A model generated the notes under the pieces. The model did not search any database. It saw only the letters and a list, made by a program, of their open reading frames with translations, and was not told where the DNA came from. Below are positions 1-6,956 of a stretch of DNA of 14,634 bases, one piece after another (position 1 is the stretch's first letter; each line of letters opens with the position of its first letter). The DNA lies in the NCBI GenBank assembly GCA_038200435.1, contig JBBPXY010000088.1, positions 1-14,634 of the forward strand, read 5' to 3'. Made by a program: the position numbers and the translations under genes. The stretch comes from JBBPXY01 sp038200435. GTDB taxonomy: Bacteria; Actinomycetota; Thermoleophilia; Solirubrobacterales; Solirubrobacteraceae.

Positions 1-1549
1 CACCCGGCGCGGCGCCGTTGCCGCCCGCGGCTCCGGCGGGCGCGAACGCCTCGCCGTGGACCTTGACCTCGAAGCGGCGGGCGGGTGGGGGCCCAATCTC
101 GACGGTGTACGTGCGCTCCTCGAGCGCCTCGTCGTCAGCTGCTGAATCGGGCCCACCCACCCGGTCCTCGGCCAGCGACTTCAGCCACTCCGCGTCCTCG
201 ATCAGGTCGCGGCACGTCTCGGCGTTGGCCCACTGCTCGGAGGCCATGATCGCCTTGTGGAAGCCGATCAGGGTGGTCACGCCCTCGACCTGGAACTCGT
301 CCAGCGCGCGTAGCATGCGCTTGGTCGCCAGCTCGCGGTCTGAGTCCCAGACGATCAGCTTGGCGACCATCGGGTCATACAGCGGCGTGATCTCCGAGCC
401 TGAGAGCACCCCGGAGTCGACGCGGATGCCGGGGCCCGATGGCTCGCGGTAGTGGGTCACGGTGCCCGGCGCGGGGGCGAAGTTGGCGGCGGCGTTCTCG
501 GCGTTGATGCGGCACTCGATCGCGTGACCGCGCAGCTGGACGCCGGACTGGGCGATCGTCAGCTTCTCCCCGTCCGCGATCAGGATCTGCTCGCGGACGA
601 TGTCGATGCCGGTCGTCGCCTCGGTGACGCAGTGCTCGACCTGCACGCGCGTGTTCATCTCCAGGAAGAAATACTCGTCGGGACCCTCCTCCTGCCTGAC
701 GAACAGCCCCTCGATCGTGCCCGCCGAGTGGTACTTGACGGCCTTGGCCGCGTCGACGCCGATCTTGCCGATCTTCTCGCGCATCTCCTCGTCGACCAGC
801 GGGCCGGGCGACTCCTCGATCAGCTTCTGGTGGCGGCGCTGGATCGAGCAGTCGCGCTCGCCGAGGTGGATGACGTTGCCGTGCTGGTCGGCGAGGATCT
901 GCACCTCGACGTGGCGCGGGTCCTGGAGGTACCGCTCCAGGTAGACGGTGTCGTCGGAGAAGAACTTCTCCCCCTCGCGCGCGGCGCCCTCGAAGGCCTC
1001 CTCGAGCTTGTCGGCCTCGAGCGCGACCCGGAAGCCCTTGCCTCCGCCGCCGCCCGCGGCTTTGACCGCCACGGGGTAGCCGATCGAGTCGTCGATGATC
1101 TTGCGAGCGGCGGCGACGTCTTCGACCGGATCGGTCGTGCCGGGGACGATCGGCACGCCGGCCGCCTGCATGAGCTCGCGCGCCTTGGTCTTCGAACCCA
1201 TCGCGTCGATGGCGCTCGCGGGCGGGCCGATGAAGGTGATGTCCTTCTCCTCGAGCGCCCGCGCGAACGCGGCGTTCTCGGCCAGGAACCCGTAGCCGGG
1301 GTGCACGGCCTCGGCGCCCGACTCCTCGATGACCTCGAGGATCTTGTCCACGTTCAGGTAGCTCTCGCTGGCGGGCCCGGCCCCGAGCAGGTAGGCCTCG
1401 TCGGCGCGCTTGACGTGGAGCGCGTCGCGGTCGATCTCGGAGTAGACGGCGACCGTCGCGATGCCCAGCTCCTCGCAGGCGCGGATCACCCTGACGGCGA
1501 TCTCGCCGCGGTTGGCGATGAGGACCTTGGAGAACATGACGGCGCGCAT
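1..1549 (-). CDS. accC: Acyl-CoA carboxylase alpha subunit, biotin carboxylase part (C-terminus cut by window edge)
   Basis: This is the ATP-dependent biotin carboxylase of an acetyl/propionyl-CoA carboxylase. It carboxylates biotin for transfer to acyl-CoA by a beta subunit such as the one at the right end of the window. About 516 codons are present. The N-terminus reads MFSKVLIANRGEIAVRVIRA, the glycine-rich ATP-grasp loop (KAAGGGGGKGF) lies near residues 165-173, and the catalytic loop EMNTRVQVEHCVTE near 297-310. After the biotin carboxylase domain (~450 aa) the frame continues into RRFEVKVHGE and a Gly/Ala/Pro linker, so it should be the long actinobacterial form (usually 580-670 aa) with a C-terminal biotinyl domain outside the window. 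Actinobacterial literature calls such genes accA. ATG 1549 is the outer start; ATG 1537 matches the family start better and may be the real one. No clear Shine-Dalgarno sits at either. Oddity: Cys (about residue 307) replaces the usual Pro after VEH. Identification is secure; substrate is inferred only. Confidence 0.95.
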   Translation of the reverse strand, partial: MRAVMFSKVLIANRGEIAVRVIRACEELGIATVAVYSEIDRDALHVKRADEAYLLGAGPASESYLNVDKILEVIEESGAEAVHPGYGFLAENAAFARALEEKDITFIGPPASAIDAMGSKTKARELMQAAGVPIVPGTTDPVEDVAAARKIIDDSIGYPVAVKAAGGGGGKGFRVALEADKLEEAFEGAAREGEKFFSDDTVYLERYLQDPRHVEVQILADQHGNVIHLGERDCSIQRRHQKLIEESPGPLVDEEMREKIGKIGVDAAKAVKYHSAGTIEGLFVRQEEGPDEYFFLEMNTRVQVEHCVTEATTGIDIVREQILIADGEKLTIAQSGVQLRGHAIECRINAENAAANFAPAPGTVTHYREPSGPGIRVDSGVLSGSEITPLYDPMVAKLIVWDSDRELATKRMLRALDEFQVEGVTTLIGFHKAIMASEQWANAETCRDLIEDAEWLKSLAEDRVGGPDSAADDEALEERTYTVEIGPPPARRFEVKVHGEAFAPAGAAGGNGAAPG

Positions 1550-1558
1550 GGTACTTGT

Positions 1559-1909
1559 ATGCCCATGCCTCCGGCCGGTGTGAAGAAGGGCTCCAAGCGA
1601 GCCCGCCAGTACGAGCACGTCAAGGAGTCGCTCGAGGACCAGGGCAAGCCGGCCGCTGTGGCCGAGGAGATCGCCGCCCGGACGGTCAACAAGGAGAAGG
1701 CGCGGGCCGGGGAAGCACAGACCGCCTCGAAGAGCTCCCTCGAAGACAAGTCCTCGGGCCAGCGTGGCGGCGAGCGCTCGGGCACGAACAAGCCCAAGGG
1801 GCGTACCCGCGCCCAGCTCTACAACGAGGCCAAGCAGAAGAACATCGACGGGCGCTCCTCGATGAACAAGGATCAGCTCCAGCGCGCAGTGGACGGGAAG
1901 AAGAAGTAG
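1559..1909 (+). CDS. Small lysine-rich protein with C-terminal Rho_N/SAP-like motif (DUF7218-like)
   Basis: A 116-residue, highly charged protein. The N-terminal half (KKGSKRARQYEHVKESLED and a following Ala/Glu-rich helix) resembles short actinobacterial proteins often labelled plasmid stabilization or DUF7218. The last ~32 residues (RTRAQLYNEAKQKNIDGRSS, then MNKDQLQRAV) fit the Rho-termination-factor N-terminal / SAP-like helix-extended-helix pattern, in which an x-L-Y-x-x-A-K segment is followed by I-x-G-R-S-x-M-x-K-x-x-L. Such motifs often bind nucleic acid; here that is inference. ATG 1559 is followed by an in-frame ATG at 1565, and either could be used. Only 9 bp separate it from the divergent biotin carboxylase start, so the promoters must lie inside the opposing coding sequences. 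Its stop overlaps the next gene's GTG (TAGTG), suggesting translational coupling. No function is known to me. Confidence 0.72.
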   Translation: MPMPPAGVKKGSKRARQYEHVKESLEDQGKPAAVAEEIAARTVNKEKARAGEAQTASKSSLEDKSSGQRGGERSGTNKPKGRTRAQLYNEAKQKNIDGRSSMNKDQLQRAVDGKKK

Positions 1910-2391
1910 TGGCGGTCGAGCGCGTGGTCGCGGCAAGTTCGGTCTGCGCCGGCTCTCCCGAGCAACTCTGGCAACTGCTCTCCGACCCTAAGCGCTTCGT
2001 CGAATGGGCCGACGCGACGCGCGCGGTGCTGCGCAGCGATGATCCCCTGAAGATCGGCGGCGTCTACGTCGAGCGCAACCGGCTACTCGGACCGCTCAGC
2101 ACCACAGTGACCTACACCGTCGAGGAGGCCGAGGAGCCGCGCTGGATGCTCCATTGCGCCGAGGGCTCCGCGCTCACGAGCTCGATGCACTTCTTCGTCG
2201 AGTTGACGCCGGTCTCCGAGCCGGAGGCGCTCGGCGTGGCTGCCACGCGCGTACGGCTCGGCCTGCGCTACGTGCCGGCGCTCGGGCCGGTGGGTGCGGT
2301 TCTCACGAGCGTGATCCGGCCGCAGTTACAGCGCGGGTTCGAGCGCAGCGTGGCGAACGTTGCCGCAATTGCCGCCCGCGAGCGGCTCTAA
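1909..2391 (+). CDS. SRPBCC / polyketide cyclase-like (START-fold) protein
   Basis: A 160-residue protein with the SRPBCC pattern: an opening beta strand (VERVVAASSVCAGSPEQLWQ), then LLSDPKRFVEWADATRAV, the typical helix-grip entry with an aromatic before the next strand, a central run of beta strands, and a long C-terminal amphipathic helix (RPQLQRGFERSVANVAAIAA). The fold binds hydrophobic ligands or acts as a cyclase, aromatase or hydrolase activator. No catalytic signature assigns a substrate. GTG 1909 is chosen because it overlaps the upstream TAG by one base and brings the first strand to residue 3; GTG 1924 is an alternative. The gene probably forms a two-gene operon with the Rho_N-like protein. 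Its TAA stop directly abuts the stop of convergent cysNC with no spacer. Confidence 0.82.
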   Translation: MAVERVVAASSVCAGSPEQLWQLLSDPKRFVEWADATRAVLRSDDPLKIGGVYVERNRLLGPLSTTVTYTVEEAEEPRWMLHCAEGSALTSSMHFFVELTPVSEPEALGVAATRVRLGLRYVPALGPVGAVLTSVIRPQLQRGFERSVANVAAIAARERL

Positions 2392-4332
2392 CTAAGTGCG
2401 GCCCGGCAGCAGCCCGGTCTCTTCGAGCGCGGCCACGAGGTCGTCGAGCGTTTGCTCAAGCTGACGGCCGCCGACGAGCACCATCTCCGCGTTGGCCGGA
2501 GGCTCGTACGGATCGTCGATTCCCGTCATTCCCGAAAGCTCGCCGGCGCGCGCACGCTTGTAGAGACCCTTCGGGTCACGGTTCTCGCACTCGTCGAGGG
2601 ACGTGTCGACGAACACCTCGAAGAAGGGCAGGTGGCCCTCCGCGTGGCGCGCGCGGACTGCGTCGCGATCCGCGGCATACGGCGAGACCAGAGCGACGAG
2701 CGCAAGCGTCCCCGCATCGGTCAGGATGCGCGCCGCCTCTCCGGCCCGCCGCACGTTCTCGGCCCGCGCCGCTGCATCGAAGCCGAGGTCGCCGTTCAGG
2801 CCGTGGCGCAGGTTGTCGCCGTCGAGGACGTAGGCCGAGCGGCCTGCCGCCACCAGACGCGCTTCGAGCGCCTGGGCGATGGTCGACTTGCCGGAGGCGG
2901 GCAGTCCCGTGAACCACACGGTCCCTCCGCGCTGCCCGAGGGCGAGCCAGCGCTCCTCCCGCCCCACCGAGCCACGCTGCCACACCACGTTCGGGCTGTG
3001 TGGCGTGTCGTCGGGCGGTGGAGGCTCGGCGACCATCCCGGCGCCGACGGTGGCGTTCGTGTCCTCGTCGATGAGGATGAAGCTCCCCGTCGTGCGGTTC
3101 TCGGCGTAGGAATCGACGAGCAGCGGCGAGGCCAGCTGCAAAGTCACCCGGCCGATGTCGTTGAGGGCGAGCTCGGGCGGCGAGGGCAGCAGGCTGAGGT
3201 CCTCGACGTCGGTGCGCGAAACGATCGCCGCGAGCTCCGCCCGCGCTGTGCGGGTGGTGTGCTTCACGAGGTAGCGCGCACCCGGTCGGGCGGGCCGCTC
3301 GTCGAGCCAGCAGACCGTCGCGTCGATGGTCGAGAGCACGCGTGGCGCGGTGCCGGGATGGCAGAAAGAGTCACCGCGCGAGACGTCGAGGTCGTCGTCG
3401 AGGCGCACGATCACCGACATGGGCGGCCACGCCTCATCCACCGGGCCGTCGAACGAGTCGATCGAGGCGACGCGGGTGCGCGCGCCGCCCGGAAGCACTT
3501 CGATCTCGTCGCCCTGGCGGAGGACACCCCCGGTGAGCTGGCCGGCGTAACCCCGGTAGTCGTGGTGCTCGTCGTCGTGAGGGCGCACCACCCACTGCAC
3601 CGGGAGGCGCAGCGGCCCGAGGGCGCGCCGGTCGGCCTCGAGGTCGACATCCTCCAGCAGCCGCAGGAGCGGGGGGCCGTCGTACCAACTCGCGTTCGCC
3701 GATCCTTCGACCACGTTGTCGCCGTGCAGGGCGGAGACCGGCACCGCCGCGACATCGGGCGCACCCAGGCGCGCGGCGAAGGCGCGGAACTCCGCGGCGA
3801 TCTCCTCGAAGCGCTCCTGGTCCCAGTCGACGAGATCCATCTTGTTCACGCACGCCACGAGGTGCGGCACACGGAGCGTCGCAGCGAGGAAGGCGTGGCG
3901 CTTGGACTGCTCGAGGACCCCATTGCGCGCGTCGATGAGCACGACCGCGACGTCGGCCGACGAGGCACCTGTGACCATGTTGCGCGTGTAGCGCACGTGT
4001 CCGGGCGTGTCGGCGAGGATGAACGAGCGCCGCGCGGTGGCGAAGAAGCGGTAGGCGACGTCGATCGTGATGCCCTGTTCGCGTTCGGCGCGCAGGCCGT
4101 CGGTGAGGAGGGCGAGGTCGAAGCGCCCGTCGCCGCGCTCGCGGCTGGTGCGCTCGACGGCCTCGAGCTGGTCGTCGTGTATCGCCTTCGAGTCGTGCAG
4201 CAGGCGGCCGATCAGCGTGCTCTTGCCGTCATCGACCGAGCCGGCGGTGGCCACGCGCAGCAGCTCGGCGGGAGCGTCCAGGGGGTTGTCGATGTTGCCG
4301 TCGCTGTTCATCGGAGGAGCAAACGTCGACAC
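2392..4332 (-). CDS. cysNC: Bifunctional sulfate adenylyltransferase large subunit / adenylylsulfate kinase (CysN-CysC fusion)
   Basis: This is the GTPase subunit of ATP sulfurylase fused to APS kinase. The CysN part with CysD makes APS from sulfate and ATP, driven by GTP hydrolysis; CysC phosphorylates APS to PAPS. 646 residues from GTG 4332. The CysN GTPase shows G1 GSVDDGKS (31-38), G3 DTPGH (108-112) and G4 NKMD (163-166), followed by EF-Tu-like beta-barrel domains to about 440. The CysC kinase begins near 465 with Walker A GLPASGKST (476-484), then DGDNLRHGLN (504-513), SPYAADRD, and the DPKGLYKRARAGE...GIDDPYEPP lid region. Full length for a CysNC fusion. GTG overlaps the cysD TAG (TAGTG); ATG 4311 is an alternative. 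Last gene of the cysH-permease-cysD-cysNC operon. The CysC domain is not needed if APS reductase is the only route, so it may supply PAPS for sulfotransferases (inference). Confidence 0.97.
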   Translation of the reverse strand: MSTFAPPMNSDGNIDNPLDAPAELLRVATAGSVDDGKSTLIGRLLHDSKAIHDDQLEAVERTSRERGDGRFDLALLTDGLRAEREQGITIDVAYRFFATARRSFILADTPGHVRYTRNMVTGASSADVAVVLIDARNGVLEQSKRHAFLAATLRVPHLVACVNKMDLVDWDQERFEEIAAEFRAFAARLGAPDVAAVPVSALHGDNVVEGSANASWYDGPPLLRLLEDVDLEADRRALGPLRLPVQWVVRPHDDEHHDYRGYAGQLTGGVLRQGDEIEVLPGGARTRVASIDSFDGPVDEAWPPMSVIVRLDDDLDVSRGDSFCHPGTAPRVLSTIDATVCWLDERPARPGARYLVKHTTRTARAELAAIVSRTDVEDLSLLPSPPELALNDIGRVTLQLASPLLVDSYAENRTTGSFILIDEDTNATVGAGMVAEPPPPDDTPHSPNVVWQRGSVGREERWLALGQRGGTVWFTGLPASGKSTIAQALEARLVAAGRSAYVLDGDNLRHGLNGDLGFDAAARAENVRRAGEAARILTDAGTLALVALVSPYAADRDAVRARHAEGHLPFFEVFVDTSLDECENRDPKGLYKRARAGELSGMTGIDDPYEPPANAEMVLVGGRQLEQTLDDLVAALEETGLLPGRT

Positions 4333-5237
4333 TAGAAGTAGCCCACTCGCTTGCGGTCCTCCATAGCCGCCTCCGAGACGCGATCGTCAGCACGGGTCTC
4401 CCCGCGCTCGGTCACGCGTGTTGCGGCGATCTCGGCGACCACTTCCGGCAGCGTCGCCGCTTCGGAGCGCACCCCTCCGGTCACCGCGAGGTCACCCACG
4501 GTCCGGTAGCGCACGGAGGTCTCAAAGGGCTCCTCGCCGGGCCGCTGGGCCACGAACTCGGAGTCGGCGAGCAGCATGCCGTCGCGCTCGATCACCTGGC
4601 GGCGGTGGGCGAAGTAGATGGATGGCACCTCGAGCTCCTCGGCGGCGATGTAGCGCCAGACGTCGAGCTCGGTCCAGTTGGAGATCGGGAAGACGCGCAC
4701 GTGCTCGCCCGGCCGCACGCGGCCGTTGTAGAGGTTCCACAGTTCGGGCCTCTGAGCTTTTGGCTCCCATTGGCCGTGCTCGTCGCGGAAGGAGAAGACA
4801 CGCTCCTTGGCCCGCGCCCGCTCTTCGTCACGGCGGGCTCCGCCGAAGGCGGCGTCGAAGCGGTGCTCGGCGATGGCGTCGAGCAGGGTCGTGGTCTGCA
4901 AGCGGTTGCGCGATGCGCCCGGCCCCGTCTCCTCGTTGACCCGGCCGGCGTCGATCGAATCCTGCACGGAGGCGACGATCAGCCGCTCGCCCAGCTCCTC
5001 CACGCGGCGGTCACGGAACTCGATGACCTCCGGGAAGTTGTGCCCGGTGTCGACGTGCATGAGCGGGAACGGGAAGCGGGCAGGGCGGAAGGCTTTCTCG
5101 GCCAGTCGCAGCAGCACGATCGAGTCCTTGCCTCCCGAGAACAGCAGCACGGGGCGTTCGAGCTCGGCCGCAACCTCGCGCATGACGAAGATCGCCTCGG
5201 CCTCGAGCAGCCGCAGGTAGGAGAGCTCACGGGTCAT
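4332..5237 (-). CDS. cysD: Sulfate adenylyltransferase small subunit (ATP sulfurylase catalytic subunit)
   Basis: Catalytic subunit of the heterodimeric ATP sulfurylase, an ATP-pyrophosphatase of the PAPS-reductase-like PP-loop superfamily. It attaches AMP to sulfate together with the CysN domain encoded next door. 301 residues, the usual length. The PP-loop SGGKDS is at 34-39, HVDTGHNFPEV follows near 66, then the family blocks NRLQTTTLLDAI, FGGARRDEERARAKERVFSF and FPISNWTELDVWRYI. It ends in the characteristic MEDRKRVGYF. ATG 5237 is chosen because MTRELSYLRLLEAEAIF is the family N-terminus; the frame stays open upstream into the permease gene but that extension (Cys/Pro-rich) is not protein-like. 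The permease stop is only 4 nt upstream and the cysNC GTG overlaps the cysD stop. Confidence 0.97.
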   Translation of the reverse strand: MTRELSYLRLLEAEAIFVMREVAAELERPVLLFSGGKDSIVLLRLAEKAFRPARFPFPLMHVDTGHNFPEVIEFRDRRVEELGERLIVASVQDSIDAGRVNEETGPGASRNRLQTTTLLDAIAEHRFDAAFGGARRDEERARAKERVFSFRDEHGQWEPKAQRPELWNLYNGRVRPGEHVRVFPISNWTELDVWRYIAAEELEVPSIYFAHRRQVIERDGMLLADSEFVAQRPGEEPFETSVRYRTVGDLAVTGGVRSEAATLPEVVAEIAATRVTERGETRADDRVSEAAMEDRKRVGYF

Positions 5238-5241
5238 CTCT

Positions 5242-6147
5242 TCAAGTGGGTTCGGGCGCGGCCTGGATCCGGGCGCTGCGGCTGCGCAACACGTGCAGCA
5301 GCATGAGGCCGGCGGCAACAAGCAGCGGAGCGATGAAGATCAAGAAGATCGGGAATCCGACACCCGCCTTGTTGAGCAGCGCCAGGCCGGCGGCCAGTAG
5401 CACGACCGCAAGCGTCGGGCGCAGCGCGCCCTCGGGCAGGCGCACGGCGAGGCCGGAGCCGATCCACACGCCCGGGATCGACCCGATGAGGATGTTGCCG
5501 GCGAGCGAGAGGTCGACGTTGCCGCTGATCAGATGCGCGATCGCCGCCACCCACAGCAGGATCGCCGCGTGAAAGACGTCTGTCCCGACGATGCGGCGCG
5601 GGGTGAGGCGGAAGATCAGGATGAGCCCGACGGCGATCAGCGATCCGCTGCCGGCTGAGGTGAGACCGAGTACGAAGCCCACGGTCAGCCCGAGGGTCAC
5701 GGCCGCGGCCTTGTAGCGGCGTGTCAGCTCGAGGGAGTCGCGCTCACGTTCGGCGCTCGCGGGTGAGAACAGGATGCGCCCGATGACGGCGAGGCCCGTG
5801 ACGAGGAGAGCGGCAGCGACGAGCTCGAGCAGGAGCGAGTCGAACGCCTTCGCGCCGTAGGCGTCCTCGAGCAGGCGCAGCACGTAGACGCCCCCGAGCG
5901 CACCGGGAACGCTGCCCACGGCCAGCCACAGGGAGATGCCCATGTTCACCGTGCCGTTGCGGAAGTGACGCCAGCCGCCGACCGTCTTCGTCACCGCGGC
6001 GTAGGCGAGATCGGTGCCGATGGCGACGGTCGGCTTGATGCCGAAGACGAGGATGAGCAGCGGGGTCATGAGCGAGCCGCCGCCGACGCCGGTGGTGCCG
6101 ACGAGCAGGCCCACGCCGAGCCCGAAGAGGACGATCAGCGGATCCAT
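5242..6147 (-). CDS. TauE/SafE-family membrane permease in the cys operon (probable sulfate/sulfur-anion transporter)
   Basis: A 301-residue integral membrane protein with about eight hydrophobic segments and the internal duplication of the TauE/SafE family. The first half has GVGGGSLMTPLL (20-31) followed by PTVAIGTDLAYAAVTKTVGG; the second has SAGSGSLIAVGLIL (164-177) followed by PRRIVGTDVFHAA, so the glycine-rich loop and the GTD element recur. Pfam names the family sulfite exporter, but members act in either direction. In Corynebacterium glutamicum a TauE/SafE protein encoded with cysHDN (called CysZ there) is the proposed sulfate permease. No ABC sulfate transporter or SulP protein is visible in this window, so uptake is the more likely role here (inference). 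ATG 6147 overlaps the cysH TGA by one base (TGATG), and cysD begins 4 nt after its stop, so it is firmly inside the operon. Confidence 0.92.
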   Translation of the reverse strand: MDPLIVLFGLGVGLLVGTTGVGGGSLMTPLLILVFGIKPTVAIGTDLAYAAVTKTVGGWRHFRNGTVNMGISLWLAVGSVPGALGGVYVLRLLEDAYGAKAFDSLLLELVAAALLVTGLAVIGRILFSPASAERERDSLELTRRYKAAAVTLGLTVGFVLGLTSAGSGSLIAVGLILIFRLTPRRIVGTDVFHAAILLWVAAIAHLISGNVDLSLAGNILIGSIPGVWIGSGLAVRLPEGALRPTLAVVLLAAGLALLNKAGVGFPIFLIFIAPLLVAAGLMLLHVLRSRSARIQAAPEPT

Positions 6148-6794
6148 CAGGTGGCCGCCGGGTGTAGGCCACACTCGATCTTCGCGTCGCCGCTCCAGCG
6201 GCCGTCGCGGCCCTTGCTGGCCACGGTGCAGTGGGTGCAACCGATCGAAGCGTAGCCCTGGTCGTGCAGCGGGTTGTACGGTACGTCGTGATCGACGATG
6301 TACTGCCACACGTCGCGCTCGGACCAGTCGGCCAGGGGGTTGACCTTCCACAGACCGTGGCGGTCGTCCCACCCGAGTTTGGGGGTGCCCGCGCGGGCGG
6401 GCGACTGGTCGCGCCGTAGGCCGCTGACCCAGCCATCGAGGCCCGAGAGCGCGGCCTTCAGGGGAGTGACCTTGCGGATCGAGCAGCAGAGGTCGGGGTC
6501 GGTCTTCCACAGCTCGTCGCCGTGGCGGGCGGCCTGCTCCTCGAGCGAAAGGCCCCGGTAGGGCTTGACCTTGATGCCGTAGCGCTCCTCCAGAGCCCGC
6601 CAGGTGTCGTGCGTCTCGGGAAAGAGCACGCCGGTGTCGAGCGTGAAGAAGGCGGCGTCGGGTTCGATCTTCAGGAGCATGTCGAGGATGACCGAGGCCT
6701 CCTTCTGGAACGAGCAGGCCACCGCCAGCTGCGGATGGAACCGCTCGACCGCGAGAGCGAGAACCTCCTCGGCGCTCAGCTCGAGATCCCTCAC
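6147..6794 (-). CDS. cysH: Adenylylsulfate (APS) reductase, assimilatory, [4Fe-4S] type
   Basis: Reduces APS to sulfite and AMP with thioredoxin-type electrons. 215 residues from GTG 6794. The ATP-pyrophosphatase-like loop region reads AVACSFQKEASVI (25-37), then TLDTGVLFPET. Two cysteine pairs, C103-C104 (DLCCSIRK) and C186-C189 (GCTHC), are the ligands of the [4Fe-4S] cluster that separates APS reductases from cluster-free PAPS reductases. The catalytic Cys208 sits in IECGLH. The start is not certain. An upstream in-frame ATG at 6923 would add 43 residues unlike the family. GTG 6794 gives a normal N-terminus and overlaps the TGA of a seven-codon mini-ORF (GTGA), so translation is probably coupled. 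No Shine-Dalgarno is visible. First structural gene of the cys operon; its stop overlaps the permease ATG. Confidence 0.95.
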   Translation of the reverse strand: MRDLELSAEEVLALAVERFHPQLAVACSFQKEASVILDMLLKIEPDAAFFTLDTGVLFPETHDTWRALEERYGIKVKPYRGLSLEEQAARHGDELWKTDPDLCCSIRKVTPLKAALSGLDGWVSGLRRDQSPARAGTPKLGWDDRHGLWKVNPLADWSERDVWQYIVDHDVPYNPLHDQGYASIGCTHCTVASKGRDGRWSGDAKIECGLHPAAT

Positions 6795-6814
6795 GAGAGT
6801 TCGATCCGGCTCAT
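6791..6814 (-). CDS. Candidate leader mini-ORF (7 codons, MSRIELS) coupled to cysH
   Basis: ATG 6814 opens a seven-codon frame whose TGA (6793-6791) overlaps the cysH GTG (6794-6792) as GTGA. A -10-like TATTTT ends 6 nt before this ATG, the spacing expected if the transcript begins at the A of ATG. On that reading the mRNA is leaderless, the mini-ORF is translated first and ribosomes re-start at cysH. It has no cysteine codons, so it does not look like a cysteine attenuator. It may instead reflect a one-base error near the cysH start, since a +1 change would join the frames. Real expression is unproven. Confidence 0.4.
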   Translation of the reverse strand: MSRIELS

Positions 6815-6820
6815 CTGTTG

Positions 6821-6826
6821 AAAATA
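6821..6826 (-). promoter_or_regulatory. Probable -10 element of the cysH operon
   Basis: On the minus strand TATTTT is followed by six bases (CAACAG) and ATG. The surrounding text GGTATTTTCAACAGATG closely matches GGTATATTTCAGAGATG in front of cysI at 9555-9571, which argues that both are real promoter/start regions. No convincing TTGACA-like -35 is seen at 16-19 bp upstream. Confidence 0.5.
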
Positions 6827-6876
6827 CCAAAAGGGGGTTGACTTTCGTGAGTATTGGGCGCGCCACGCGGCGTGCG

Positions 6877-6905
6877 TTTGCCGCGGGACGCCCGTGGGGG
6901 ATAGT
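6877..6905 (+). promoter_or_regulatory. Candidate promoter of the response regulator gene
   Basis: TTTGCC (6877-6882), or TTGCCG one base on, lies 17 or 16 bp before GATAGT (6900-6905). Six bases (GACTAG) then separate the -10 from ATG 6912, which opens a 14-codon mini-ORF. The predicted start of transcription therefore falls at or next to that ATG. The back-to-back cysH promoter starts about 75 bp away, leaving room for a shared regulator site, but I see no strong palindrome between them. Confidence 0.4.
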
Positions 6906-6911
6906 GACTAG

Positions 6912-6956
6912 ATGCCATCGCAATCTCCAGTCGCGCGCCGGTGCCCGCGTCGGTGA
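6912..6956 (+). CDS. Candidate leader mini-ORF (14 codons) coupled to the response regulator
   Basis: ATG 6912 starts a frame reading MPSQSPVARRCPRR whose TGA (6954-6956) overlaps GTG 6953, the best start of the receiver protein, as GTGA. The ATG lies six bases after a -10-like GATAGT, so the arrangement mirrors the cysH mini-ORF on the other strand of the same intergenic region. It is arginine- and proline-rich, like chance translation of GC-rich DNA, so peptide function is doubtful; its use as a ribosome entry site is the more plausible role. Confidence 0.35.
   Translation: MPSQSPVARRCPRR

Noticed and set aside
452..1558. Long + strand open frame opposite the biotin carboxylase
   Set aside because: It is the antisense shadow of a clear biotin carboxylase; its translation is rich in Leu/Asp/Val/Arg runs without a recognisable family. 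Only the part after ATG 1559 is a real gene.
2452..4335. 627-codon + strand open frame opposite cysNC
   Set aside because: Shadow frame caused by high GC; the minus strand holds all CysN and CysC motifs without a break.
6838..6843. TTGACT on the + strand as a -35 box for the response regulator
   Set aside because: No -10 element lies 16-19 bp downstream, and the better -35/-10 pair is at 6877-6905.
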